This document shows positions 36,660 to 44,169 of a stretch of DNA of 44,169 nt, in pieces. Positions within the stretch are counted from its first letter, which is position 1. Each line of letters begins with the position of its first letter. Position numbers and translations under genes: made by a program. This stretch comes from Clostridia bacterium (lineage in GTDB: Bacteria; Bacillota; Clostridia; Oscillospirales; Acutalibacteraceae), in assembly GCA_017431035.1 (NCBI GenBank), contig JAFRLW010000031.1:1-44169 (forward strand). The letters run 5' to 3'. A model generated the notes under the pieces. It did no database searches. It was given only the letters and a program-made list of their open reading frames with translations, and was not told the origin of the DNA.

Positions 36660-37325
36660 AAAATTGATTATTCCTTTTTCTCGTCTTAAGTCATTTAACC
36701 ATATGCCATTATACTTAAAATAATCCGGTCCTGCAATATTGTTCTTAGGTTTGATAAACATTGTTGCTAATGCTGTCAATGTTAGCACCGTTTCATCATA
36801 AGTTACATGTTTATCATCGACGATTTCTACGTCAGTATTATCATATTTATTTCCGGGTTTGCAAAATGTAACTTTATCACCGGGACAAAGATCAATTGAA
36901 CTAAAAGTAAACATTTTTGCTCTAGACCTATGTTCAATTGTAATCTGCTCAGCTAATTGTTCTTCTTCTTTTTCCTCAGCCGTAGCTTTCCATTTTTTTA
37001 ATTTGCTTTTTAAGCCGTTTATTTCAGCTATTGCCTCAAGGATTGAATATGCGTCTTCCGGTGTCATAGCATAGAATTCTCTAATTCGTTCTTTGCCGTT
37101 TATTCTCTCTTTTGAGCGAAGGTCAGGATTTAGTTTATCAAGAATAGCATGAACTTTTTTATCAGATAATTCAGACGCTACCTCATATGTAGCATAGATT
37201 CGAAAAGCAAAAGGAACTGCAGAACTGCTGTTTAACTCGCTAAGTCTTTTTTTCACATCTTTTGCATAACCGATTTTAACATACTCCTCAAACGAGGGAT
37301 TTGTCATAATGTAAATGTAGCCCAT
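36657..37325 (-). CDS. GIY-YIG/T5orf172 protein with C-terminal RAMA-like domain
   Basis: 222 residues. N-terminal T5orf172-type GIY-YIG fold: GYIYIMTN, then VKIGYAKDVKKRLSELN with the conserved Gly and Arg. A charged coiled coil (about residues 110-135) links to a C-terminal segment, FSSIDLCPGDKVTF ... DYFKYNGIWLNDLRR, resembling RAMA/DUF4357 domains linked to restriction and modified DNA. Starts at ATG 37325, one base after the TIR gene stop; an overlapping ATG at 37340 is possible. Inferred role: nucleic-acid cutting or recognition partner of the TIR protein. Confidence 0.75.
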   Translation of the reverse strand: MGYIYIMTNPSFEEYVKIGYAKDVKKRLSELNSSSAVPFAFRIYATYEVASELSDKKVHAILDKLNPDLRSKERINGKERIREFYAMTPEDAYSILEAIAEINGLKSKLKKWKATAEEKEEEQLAEQITIEHRSRAKMFTFSSIDLCPGDKVTFCKPGNKYDNTDVEIVDDKHVTYDETVLTLTALATMFIKPKNNIAGPDYFKYNGIWLNDLRREKGIINF

Positions 37326-37326
37326 A

Positions 37327-38112
37327 TCAGTTTTCTCCATTTCCTTTGAGTCTGTTAATTAACTGACTTGCAAATTCTAACGCTATTTGTTCACACGAGT
37401 ATTTAGAAGAATCCAACGCTTGAATGTTTGCAATTGCCGGATACTTATCTTGTAATTGCTTAATTGTAATATTATGTACAATTGGAAGAATGATTTTTTG
37501 CCCACTGGCATTTTGCCGGTTCAAAAACTCATTTAATTCTTTTTCTGTCCATTCACGACCAAAATAGTTTTCTGAAATAACAATTATAGCAAACTCCGCC
37601 TTTTGAACACCTTCTAAAATCTTGTTCTTCATATTATCGCCCCAACCTATGGTATCCTTATCATAAAAAACTTTTATTTTCAATCTATCTAACGATTGTT
37701 TTAACTTGTCAACATATTCTATTTTATCTGCATTTGCATGGGAAATAAAAACATCATACATTGCCCTTTCTTTACCTGCTTGTATCTGTATTGCTACATT
37801 TTCTTGTCTGTCAAATGCATCCCAAAAAGTATAATCGTTATAAACATTTTCCAAATAGCGTAGTGTTGAAGTTATATATGATAAGCCCATCGTGTTTAGA
37901 GATTGTGTTATCAATTGGAATGCAAAATGACTCTTCAAGTATTTATTATTAAAAGCTTGAACATCACGTTTCCAATCGCGTATTGCAGTATCAGATGGAT
38001 AAACATTTATAAGTGATAATGCAGAATGAACACCATTAGCATTATACTGTGGCTTTTGTAGTGATTCGCCACGGTCAATTAGTTCTTTCAAATACTCTCT
38101 TCCAGAAACCAT
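37327..38112 (-). CDS. TIR-domain protein
   Basis: 261 residues. Residues 1-115 are a helical region I do not recognise. A TIR domain follows: YDVFISHANAD, then VFYDKDTIGWGDNM, and FAIIVISENYFGREWTEKEL with the acidic residue expected for NAD cleavage. Bacterial TIR proteins mostly deplete or convert NAD+ in antiphage systems. Start 38112 follows GAGGGT; an ATG at 38124 lacks a site. Translationally joined to the GIY-YIG gene, so the two likely form one unit. Confidence 0.88.
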   Translation of the reverse strand: MVSGREYLKELIDRGESLQKPQYNANGVHSALSLINVYPSDTAIRDWKRDVQAFNNKYLKSHFAFQLITQSLNTMGLSYITSTLRYLENVYNDYTFWDAFDRQENVAIQIQAGKERAMYDVFISHANADKIEYVDKLKQSLDRLKIKVFYDKDTIGWGDNMKNKILEGVQKAEFAIIVISENYFGREWTEKELNEFLNRQNASGQKIILPIVHNITIKQLQDKYPAIANIQALDSSKYSCEQIALEFASQLINRLKGNGEN

Positions 38113-38149
38113 TTCTACCCTCATTTCAAATATAATTGTTAGTAATTAT

Positions 38150-38682
38150 TTAATTGTTTTCTTCAAAGTTTTCCACTTGTTCCATTACCTTTTGGAACAC
38201 CTCAGGACTATACTGCGGTGGATACCCGTTTTTGACCAAGCAAACTTTAATATCAAATTTGAGTTTGTCACGCAACGCCATCAGAATATCATAAAACGCT
38301 TTTTCCTCGAAGGTCAGACCATTTTTTCTACATGGCGGTTCATCTTGTCGGCATCCACTTCGCTGGATCCGCTCATTTTGCGAACAAAGCCAGCTATAGC
38401 CATAAAGCATTGAGCAATAGCTGATTCCTCTTCTCTCAGTTCACCTGACGGCTGGCAAATGTCATATACCGCCCGCATTCTTTTTACGGTTTTTAGGAAA
38501 TATGTTTTGAAAGATACCTTACGAACACTTTTGCCATTACCGCTTTCTGTCTGTTATTCCTGTGTTGAAATAAAGACATACTCTGCCGCTTTTTCATTTT
38601 TCGGCTTACCGTTATTGTAAACTGTCTCTGCAATACGGTTTGGAAATAATGCGGCGATTTTTAAATATTCTGTTAGGTTACA
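38150..38682 (-). pseudogene. Decayed 3' end of type I restriction subunit hsdR
   Basis: Read leftward, three pieces in broken order. First KIAALFPNRIAETVYN ... YVFISTQE then an in-frame TAA. It continues in the same frame with KVSFKTYFLKTVKRM, RAVYDIC and MNRHVEKMV, then a stop. After a frameshift and deletion comes GLTFEEKAFYDILMALRDK and NGYPPQYSPEVFQKVMEQ, which match the extreme C-terminus of HsdR. The motor and nuclease domains, hsdM and hsdS are missing, so this is a relic. Confidence 0.8.
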
Positions 38683-38722
38683 TTAACCGAATCCATTCTC
38701 GTTTTTCTCAATATTTTGTTCA

Positions 38723-40945
38723 TCAATTCAACATTTTACATTGTCTGTAAAGTGATATTAGTTCTGCAATATCCATATCCATAATTGGCTCATACATAAA
38801 AGAGTTCAAATGAATATTTTCGGGCGTCATAATAGCAACTTCTTCTATCGTTCCGATTTTAGCGTTTTCGCCGAATTGTTTATATCCATTTAATAGTTCT
38901 CTGGTTTGATTAGCTTTTGATTCAATTGCAAGAAGAAACTGATTTGAAGTTCCTGTATTGTTAGTTCTACGATTCACACGCCACGTTATTTGTCCTGTAT
39001 ATTCTCTTATCTCTTTTTTCATAAAAGCTTCAGCCTTATGGCGTATCGCCATCGATAAAAGGACCTTATTCTCCAGTTCACTATGTTCTATCGTTATTGC
39101 ATCGCAAATTTCATACAGTGTATCCATAATCTTTTTATTTAAGTCAACAGATGTTTCAAATCTATCAATGCCAAGGTATGTGCTATATAATTCGTTCAAA
39201 TCCAAAAAACGCATATTATTAGTTTCTGCTTTTTCGTGAAGGAGGGTAGTCAAGAGACTATAGTCATTATTTGTTTCATCATCCCCAGGAACGGCAACAT
39301 GCATGTCTCTACCGTATTCAACCAAATTTCTAACAAACGGAATCATAGCAATAATATTTTGCTCATTTGGGTGCTTTTTCCATTGAATAAAAGGCTGGTT
39401 TTGATAAAACTCTTGAACAAAACATACACTGCCATCTTTAATATTAGCGCACAACCTATTCTCTCTTTTTAATCCTAATCTGCTTGATATAGTTCTATAA
39501 AAGTCAAAATTGTGTGACAGTACAATCATTGAGTATTTATCATTCTGAGCGATTTCATACAAGTATTCCACAATAGCATACTTATTCTTATAATCGAACG
39601 AGTCGGCTATATCATCTACAATAAAAAGCGCTTCACAACCACTATTTTTTATCTTTTCAATTTCAAAAATAATGTTAAGTAGGTATAAAGCACGTTTTTC
39701 GCCTTGACTTAAAACATCTAAATCATCTAATTCGTCACGACTAAGCTTTTTCATGTCTTTTCCATTAGTAAAGGAAAAGACTACTCGTGGGATGCTTTCA
39801 CCAATAATAGCACCTTTTAGGTTTTCGATTTCCATTTTGTATGGAACTGAAAACCTCTTATCATATATCTCAAGAGCTTTCTTCCAAGGCGTATCATCTA
39901 AATCGACATTATCTATCTCTCGCGATAAAGTCTCATATTTATCGCATAAGTCTTCGTATAGTATAGAATTCTTCTGAATATACGATAGCCATAAACACTT
40001 TTTTAATTCGGGAAGTCTTTCAATAGTAAGCCATTCGACAATATCAGGATTTACTTCAATAATATCTCGCAGTTGCGTTCCTTTTGCATCGCTTAACAGT
40101 TTTTCAATTTCCTGAAATTCCGGAACGGTACGAAGGTGTCCCTCAACTTCTTCAATTTTGGCACTTAGTTCATCAATATTCTCTATATTGCCACTTTCCG
40201 CAAGAAATATCTTATTTCCTTGACTAAAATATTTTTCATTCTTTAATGATTTATGCACATTTTTAAGTTTTGGAAGTGTTAGGTTGCCTTTACTTAAAAA
40301 AGCGTACGAGGAGTAAATCTCTTCGCTTCGAGATATATAGTCTCTAATTTTACTTTGAAATTCAGCGGAATTAATTTTTCTAATGACTCCTGCGTCAAAG
40401 ATTCTCTGATATGGTATAGATGAAAAATCAACCTCTGGTGCTTGCCCTCGAAAACTTAAAACATTTACTAAAAGGCTGCTTTCTTCGAATCCAAAATCCA
40501 AGATAATGGTAGGCTCTAATTCAAAAACGGTTTTACCTGAGCTTGTTTTCTTGATTTTTAATTCGGAGTCTTTTTCCAATGCTTTTAAAAATTTATCTCT
40601 TGCTTTAAGCACATCTTTAAGCCGAGTTTTTATATCCTCATTAATTAGAAGTGAAGTTATATCTGCTTGATATGAGTTCTCAAATGACTTTATTACGAAT
40701 ATATTTTCAGGCGCAATATCCATTCCGTCACACTTGACTTCTGCATTTCCGTCTATTCCAAATATTTCATCACGGATTTCTTTTGACTTAGACATTTGTA
40801 ACTTCTTAAAAACTTTTGCAAATGATGTCTTCATAAGCCCATTACGAGCATAAACTGCAAAAACATTTCCTTTTGTAAAGTCAAACTCATAATTCAGACT
40901 TTCTATTCCAAAACAATGTTCAAGATTTACGCTAAGAACGTCCAA
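38723..40945 (-). CDS. SMC/ABC-type ATPase with C-terminal effector-like region
   Basis: 740 residues. Walker A is atypical, VYARNGLMKTSFAKVF, keeping Lys-Thr-Ser. A central helical part (about 260-380) precedes the ABC signature LSQGEKRAL, Walker B ALFIVDDIADSFD and H-loop VLSHNF. The last 220 residues include MAIRHKAEAFM and TPENIHLNSFMYEP. N-terminal ABC ATPase plus C-terminal effector recalls PrrC/RloC, which are linked to type I restriction; an hsdR relic lies just downstream here. No CxxC zinc hook is seen. TTG start at 40945 after AGGAGG. Probable abortive-infection ATPase; activity unknown. Confidence 0.8.
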   Translation of the reverse strand: MDVLSVNLEHCFGIESLNYEFDFTKGNVFAVYARNGLMKTSFAKVFKKLQMSKSKEIRDEIFGIDGNAEVKCDGMDIAPENIFVIKSFENSYQADITSLLINEDIKTRLKDVLKARDKFLKALEKDSELKIKKTSSGKTVFELEPTIILDFGFEESSLLVNVLSFRGQAPEVDFSSIPYQRIFDAGVIRKINSAEFQSKIRDYISRSEEIYSSYAFLSKGNLTLPKLKNVHKSLKNEKYFSQGNKIFLAESGNIENIDELSAKIEEVEGHLRTVPEFQEIEKLLSDAKGTQLRDIIEVNPDIVEWLTIERLPELKKCLWLSYIQKNSILYEDLCDKYETLSREIDNVDLDDTPWKKALEIYDKRFSVPYKMEIENLKGAIIGESIPRVVFSFTNGKDMKKLSRDELDDLDVLSQGEKRALYLLNIIFEIEKIKNSGCEALFIVDDIADSFDYKNKYAIVEYLYEIAQNDKYSMIVLSHNFDFYRTISSRLGLKRENRLCANIKDGSVCFVQEFYQNQPFIQWKKHPNEQNIIAMIPFVRNLVEYGRDMHVAVPGDDETNNDYSLLTTLLHEKAETNNMRFLDLNELYSTYLGIDRFETSVDLNKKIMDTLYEICDAITIEHSELENKVLLSMAIRHKAEAFMKKEIREYTGQITWRVNRRTNNTGTSNQFLLAIESKANQTRELLNGYKQFGENAKIGTIEEVAIMTPENIHLNSFMYEPIMDMDIAELISLYRQCKMLN

Positions 40946-41051
40946 AACTAATCCTCCTTAATAATTCAGCTTTATCAAAACACCATGGATTCTTTTGATC
41001 CTGTATTAAGCTGGTTTTCTTTACTACTGTGTTTGTCAAATAACATTCTGG

Positions 41052-41267
41052 TTACTCTGCTTGGTTGTCAAGTATAAATTCCATAATATCATCCGCCTTG
41101 ACGCCGAGTGCCAGGCAAATACGACCGATGGTTTCTGTGGTAATATCTTCGCTATGATTTAAGCGGTACATCTGGTATTGAGTTAAGTGAGCCGCTTCTT
41201 GCAAATCTTTTTTCTTCATATTGCGATCGACAAGAATATGCCATAACTTTTTATAGCTTGTAGCCAT
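41052..41267 (-). CDS. XRE/Cro-type HTH regulator
   Basis: 71 residues, almost all a Cro-like domain: LWHILVDRNMKKKDLQEAA, then LTQYQMYRLNHSEDITTETI, ending ALGVKADDIMEFI. Such small regulators (YozG type) commonly head type I restriction and defence operons. ATG 41267 follows AGGAGGAACGG, which lies inside a longer reading frame starting at 41288. It leads the leftward cluster and likely represses it. Confidence 0.9.
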   Translation of the reverse strand: MATSYKKLWHILVDRNMKKKDLQEAAHLTQYQMYRLNHSEDITTETIGRICLALGVKADDIMEFILDNQAE

Positions 41268-41472
41268 ATCCGTTCCTCCTAAAGTCATAATGGAACCAAA
41301 TTATAATAATATGTATCTATTATATTATAATATATAAGTAAAAGCAACATTATTTTCGGTATTTCAACAATAATCTTACTATATCGATTAAAAATTGTAA
41401 TCTTTAACATTTAGGCCTCCAGACTTAAAAAAACACATAAATAATCTCACGCTATCCAATCATTTAATCAAC

Positions 41473-41500
41473 TTGACACCTTTAAAATAGTAAATATAAT
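41473..41500 (+). promoter_or_regulatory. Promoter of the 41532 gene
   Basis: TTGACA (41473-41478), 16-bp spacer, TATAAT (41495-41500), then GAAAGGAGG. Confidence 0.75.
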
Positions 41501-41531
41501 CTATTATCTTTACTTGAAAGGAGGTGTTAGT

Positions 41532-41933
41532 ATGAATCACAGGATTTATCGTGATTATATTTACTATGCGGTAATAGAGGACGAGAACTTTTTGCTTGCC
41601 CAAAATGGTTATTATGATGATGAAGGATATACCGAATATTATTTAATCAAAGACGGTAAAAAAGATACTTATTGTTTTGATATAAAAGCGGATTATTTGC
41701 AAACTGAAGATATGCCAAAACTAATGAGAATAATTAATGATATCGACTTTTATAACTACTTAAACGGAAATGCCACAGAGCGAAAAGATGAAATTGATGA
41801 ACTATTAGACGGAGATGAGCCGAGCGCATTTGTTATGTTTTGCAGTATATATGATAACTTTTATACTGATAATTGTTACAATGGTCTATGCATAATCACA
41901 AAAGATAAAATGGTACATATACCATTAAGCTAA
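41532..41933 (+). CDS. Hypothetical acidic protein
   Basis: 133 residues, not recognised. Rich in Asp, Glu and Tyr (NHRIYRDYIYYAVIED, YYDDEGYTEYYLI), without signal peptide or membrane segment. ATG 41532 follows AAAGGAGGTG at good spacing; a TTG 18 bases upstream would lack a site. It has its own consensus promoter and terminator and faces away from the XRE cluster. An acidic, DNA-mimic-like composition fits anti-defence or antitoxin proteins, but that is only composition. Confidence 0.75.
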   Translation: MNHRIYRDYIYYAVIEDENFLLAQNGYYDDEGYTEYYLIKDGKKDTYCFDIKADYLQTEDMPKLMRIINDIDFYNYLNGNATERKDEIDELLDGDEPSAFVMFCSIYDNFYTDNCYNGLCIITKDKMVHIPLS

Positions 41934-41936
41934 AGG

Positions 41937-41964
41937 AAAAGCGCCTAAATAGGCGCTTTTTTTA
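41937..41964 (+). terminator. Terminator after the hypothetical gene
   Basis: AAAGCGCCTA-AA-TAGGCGCTTTTTTT. Confidence 0.85.
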
Positions 41965-42012
41965 TGCCCCAAAATTTTTTTAAAAAATTTTAAAAAAATA
42001 TGCGATTTTTAC

Positions 42013-42040
42013 TTGACAGTTTTCTTTAAAAAAATAAAAT
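42013..42040 (+). promoter_or_regulatory. xis-int promoter
   Basis: TTGACA (42013-42018), 16-bp spacer, TAAAAT (42035-42040), set in long A/T tracts. Confidence 0.7.
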
Positions 42041-42095
42041 CTATTACTTTTAATTTTTAAAAAAAAATTATTTTTTTGAAAAGGAGGCTGTTATT

Positions 42096-42284
42096 ATGAA
42101 AGACAACGTCTATATTGAATGGAAAAATGTTCCTATTTTGCTTAACATTAAAGAGGTTGCAATCCTCTTTAATTGCTCTGAAAAAACCGTTAAAAGACGC
42201 CTTGAAAACGGTGATTTAAAAGGCAGCAAGATTACTGGCAAATGGATGGTTTCCAAAGAGTATCTTATGAACCTTGTGGCCTGA
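42096..42284 (+). CDS. Excisionase-type HTH protein
   Basis: 62 residues, MerR-like winged helix (HTH_17): LLNIKEVAILFNCSEKTVKRR, then GDLKGSKITGKWMVSKEYL. Small proteins of this kind directly before an integrase act as recombination directionality factors. AAAAGGAGG precedes the ATG; 15 bp before the integrase. Confidence 0.88.
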   Translation: MKDNVYIEWKNVPILLNIKEVAILFNCSEKTVKRRLENGDLKGSKITGKWMVSKEYLMNLVA

Positions 42285-42299
42285 TGGGAGGTGTGAAAT

Positions 42300-43454
42300 A
42301 TGAGCAAATTCCATACAACTGTTTATGCCGGCAAAGGTAAGAAATCAATAAACGTTTACGGCAAAACCAAGCGTGAAATGATGGATAAGGTCTATGAGAT
42401 TAAGGCCGACATCAAAAAGGCCAAATATGATTCAATCTCAGGCTCGTTTGAAGTCTGGGCTAAAAAATGGTTTGACGAACAGATTAAACCCCAGTATGAA
42501 AGCGGATACTTAAAGCCGCAGACTATTGATGCCTATAAATGCTCTATGCAACACCTGACCGGTAGATTTGGCAAGAGAAAGCTATATACTATTTCCCTCT
42601 CAGACTTTCAGCAATTTGTTAATAGGCTTGCAAAGTATAATCCGAACACCGGTGAACCGACATCAAAAAAGACCATCAGAGACGTTTTACAGGTTTGGGA
42701 CAGAATAATTCACTATGCCGAGTTAAACAGCATCAGGGTGCCGAATTTTCGCAAATCGGATGTTATAAACAATGGCAGGCCTGCCGTTGAAAGGACTGCC
42801 ATAACACTAAGCGAACAGGATATGATAATAGACACCCCTCACAGGGCGCAAATTGCTGCTATGATTATGCTTTTTGCCGGGCTTAGAAAATCCGAAGTCG
42901 GTGCGCTTAAATGGGAGAATATAGATTTTAACAACAACCTGATTGAAGTTAAAAACTCGGTATATTTCGACAAATCAAGGCCTGCCGAAAAGAAAGGCGG
43001 CAAGAGTAAGGCTGCAACAAGGGTTATTCCCCTGATGCCGATTTTGAAAGATTATCTTTTAAAGTATAAAAAAGAGCATTTTTGTAAGACGGGATATGTC
43101 TTTCTCAACACTAAAGGTGGCTTGCTATCAAAATCCGGCTGGAAAAAAGCTTGGGATTCCTATATGGATGAACTGAATATAAAATACGGATACGGTGGCA
43201 AAAAGCCAAAATGGAGAAACACAAAATATCCTTTTAAAATAAGGCGCTTCACCCCGCACTCGTTAAGGCACACCTTTGCGACAATTCTTTATCTGCAAGG
43301 TTTTAACGAGATTAACTCTATGCAGATACTGGGTCACAGCGATATAAAAACCACCGTCAATATTTATACCGACCTTAAAAACTATAACATCTATTCCCTA
43401 TCCGATGAGTATAAAAGACGGCTTAAAAATGAGTATCTTTTAGCGAAAGATTAA
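42300..43454 (+). CDS. int: Site-specific tyrosine integrase
   Basis: 384 residues, Tn916/phage-type. N-terminal arm-binding domain (about 1-60), SAM-like core-binding domain (70-170, SGSFEVWAKKWFDEQIKP), catalytic domain with Arg in FAGLRKSEVGALKW, HSLRHTFATILY, LGHSDIKTT and the nucleophile Tyr in VNIYTDLKN. GGGAGGTG precedes the ATG. Lies 477 bp from the 45-bp tRNA-Pro copy and reads toward it, the usual position for an integrase using that att site. Confidence 0.95.
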   Translation: MSKFHTTVYAGKGKKSINVYGKTKREMMDKVYEIKADIKKAKYDSISGSFEVWAKKWFDEQIKPQYESGYLKPQTIDAYKCSMQHLTGRFGKRKLYTISLSDFQQFVNRLAKYNPNTGEPTSKKTIRDVLQVWDRIIHYAELNSIRVPNFRKSDVINNGRPAVERTAITLSEQDMIIDTPHRAQIAAMIMLFAGLRKSEVGALKWENIDFNNNLIEVKNSVYFDKSRPAEKKGGKSKAATRVIPLMPILKDYLLKYKKEHFCKTGYVFLNTKGGLLSKSGWKKAWDSYMDELNIKYGYGGKKPKWRNTKYPFKIRRFTPHSLRHTFATILYLQGFNEINSMQILGHSDIKTTVNIYTDLKNYNIYSLSDEYKRRLKNEYLLAKD

Positions 43455-43459
43455 TTTAA

Positions 43460-43488
43460 CAAAAGCCACCCGTTCGGGTGGCTTTTTC
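43460..43488 (+). terminator. Integrase terminator
   Basis: AAAAGCCACCCG-TT-CGGGTGGCTTTTT. Confidence 0.85.
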
Positions 43489-43587
43489 TCATCTTCCGAA
43501 ATATTTGTATCAAGTTTTTAATAAGTTGAAAATTATCTTATTCTATGGTAAAATATAGAAAATTAAAAATAGATATTTGCATTCAGA

Positions 43588-43836
43588 TTGAATAGCAAAT
43601 CCCAAAGTGCAAACGCTGATGTTTCAAAGTGCAAAAATTGCACTTTGGAAGAAATGGCAATTTTAGAAGAATTAAAAGAAAATCCGACAATCACTCAAAA
43701 AGATTTGGCTAAAAAAATCGGAAAGTCAGAACGCACCATTAAATCACGAACGGTTGAGATGCAGAAAAAAGGAATAATAAAAAGATGCAACGGTAAAAGA
43801 AATGGCGCGCGGGAAATACTAATTGACTTCAAATAA
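43588..43836 (+). pseudogene. Winged-helix C-terminal remnant of an AlbA_2-type ATP-binding protein
   Basis: 82 residues from a TTG, with no clear RBS. The region ITQKDLAKKIGKSERTIKSR then KKGIIKRCNGKRNG is a winged helix like the C-terminus of AlbA_2/divergent-AAA proteins, which often carry VSKN-type repeats before it; here ADVSKCKNCT remains. The ATPase part is missing, so this is likely a truncated relic, although a short DNA-binding protein cannot be excluded. The 5' part holds three CAAAGTGCAA repeats. Confidence 0.55.
43603..43647 (+). repeat. CAAAGTGCAA repeats with a 10-bp perfect dyad
   Basis: CAAAGTGCAA at 43603-43612 and 43625-43634, and its reverse complement at 43638-43647, giving a hairpin with a three-base gap. 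It lies in the putative coding start. Confidence 0.7.
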
Positions 43837-43930
43837 ATAGAAAAAATATATATTATTCTATTTATTTTGATTTTTAAAATCGCCAAAAACGGCTTAAATT
43901 AGCGAAGAAATAAGATTTTGGGTATAATAG

Positions 43931-43975
43931 CTGGGGGTCAAGAGGCCGCAAGTTCAAGTCTTGTCACTCGGACCA
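43931..43975 (+). repeat. attR: 45-bp copy of the tRNA-Pro(GGG) 3' end
   Basis: Identical to 16693-16737, from the first anticodon-loop base through CCA. It has no 5' half, so it is not a functional tRNA. Placed 477 bp after int. Confidence 0.9.
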
Positions 43976-44014
43976 AATAGAGAGTGGTATCTTTTGATAC
44001 TGCTCTCTATTTTT
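43975..44014 (+). terminator. Terminator after the tRNA-Pro 3' copy
   Basis: AATAGAGAG(T)GGTATC-TTTT-GATAC(T)GCTCTCTATTTTT. It differs from the terminator at 16740, so it may be the chromosomal one that originally followed tRNA-Pro. Confidence 0.8.
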
Positions 44015-44054
44015 GTTTTAGTAATATGCTTTATCTTTGCGGACTCTTGACCCG

Positions 44055-44169
44055 AGAGGGTTTTGGCGTATAGTAAAATATGCCGGTGGCATATTTTATA
44101 GCCAAAAGCGGCGAAGACGGGTACTGAACACAATAGTGTTCGGTCGTCAAGCCTTGTGGATGCGAAGCA
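44055..44169 (+). other. Hairpin-rich DNA past attR, no gene seen
   Basis: A long fold-back TTTTGGC...TAAAATATGCC-GGT-GGCATATTTTA...GCCAAAA is followed by GAACAC-AATA-GTGTTC. The CCGGTGG apex recurs in the tRNA-Ser blocks near 4316 and 4662. Runs off the right edge. Confidence 0.5.

Larger units (their letters stand above)
34158..43975 (+). mobile_element. Integrated accessory element (left border uncertain)
   Basis: Two tyrosine recombinases, an excisionase, toxin and defence genes, and a right-end tRNA-Pro 3' copy. The left border is set after the 39-bp terminator copy only because content changes there. By att logic the left end would instead be tRNA-Pro at 16737. No conjugation, capsid or replication genes are seen, so it is at most a mobilisable or decayed island. 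Confidence 0.55.

Noticed and set aside
38723-40945. RloC, the zinc-hook anticodon nuclease
   Set aside because: No CxxC hook in the coiled coil and no clear catalytic triad; kept as a PrrC/RloC-like architecture only.
43603-43647. CRISPR array
   Set aside because: Just three 10-bp copies with one inverted and no spacer regularity; no cas genes in the window.
43931-43975. Second tRNA-Pro gene
   Set aside because: Only the 3' 45 bases are present; acceptor 5' strand, D-arm and 5' anticodon stem are missing.

Overview
The window reads as chromosome of a low-GC, spore-forming anaerobe of class Clostridia, most likely an uncultured Oscillospirales/Ruminococcaceae-type gut bacterium. The signs are spoIVA, an oxygen-sensitive class III ribonucleotide reductase pair, a type III glutamine synthetase, LL-diaminopimelate aminotransferase (DapL), Veg, a dockerin-bearing secreted protein, and strong AGGAGG-type ribosome binding sites with TTGACA/TATAAT promoters. 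The species cannot be named from sequence alone.

Region 1 (1-16.7 kb) is mostly core chromosome: nrdG and a partial nrdD under NrdR-like boxes, tRNA-Arg, spoIVA, a low-molecular-weight tyrosine phosphatase, a tRNA-Ser set among tRNA fragments and hairpin DNA, an iron-sulfur aldo/keto reductase, a PadR-DUF1700-DUF4097 operon, a Veg-like protein, an 882-residue dockerin protein with five repeats, an orphan peptide-binding lipoprotein, the SRP/translation operon ylxM-ffh-rpsP-khpA-rimM-trmD, HPr, and tRNA-Pro(GGG).

Region 2 (16.9-34.1 kb) is a nitrogen-assimilation locus. An eight-gene leftward operon (glnN-asnB-purA-purB-guaA-pyrG-dapF-dapL) collects enzymes that make or spend glutamine, aspartate and glutamate. 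A divergent rightward operon carries a three-gene glutamate synthase, a type I glutamine synthetase and an ANTAR-domain regulator. The 390-bp region between them holds two near-consensus divergent promoters. Each is followed by leader hairpins with the hexanucleotide loop AAUGGC (A at 1, G at 4, the ANTAR recognition rule), overlapping Rho-independent terminators. The ANTAR protein has lost its phospho-acceptor Asp. I infer a self-contained, RNA-level nitrogen switch controlling the whole locus.

Region 3 (34.1-44.0 kb) is an integrated accessory element. It has two tyrosine recombinases, an excisionase, a structured leader with a 12-codon ORF, two tandem MazF-like toxins with no visible antitoxin, and a leftward defence-type cluster: XRE regulator, SMC/PrrC-like ATPase, decayed type I restriction hsdR remnant, TIR protein, and GIY-YIG/T5orf172 protein. 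A perfect 45-bp copy of the 3' end of tRNA-Pro(GGG), starting exactly at its anticodon loop, closes the right end. The intact tRNA lies 27 kb to the left, before the nitrogen locus. A 39-bp copy of the tRNA terminator sits between the nitrogen locus and the element, so the nitrogen locus lies inside the att-site bracket. Whether it ever moved with the element is open.
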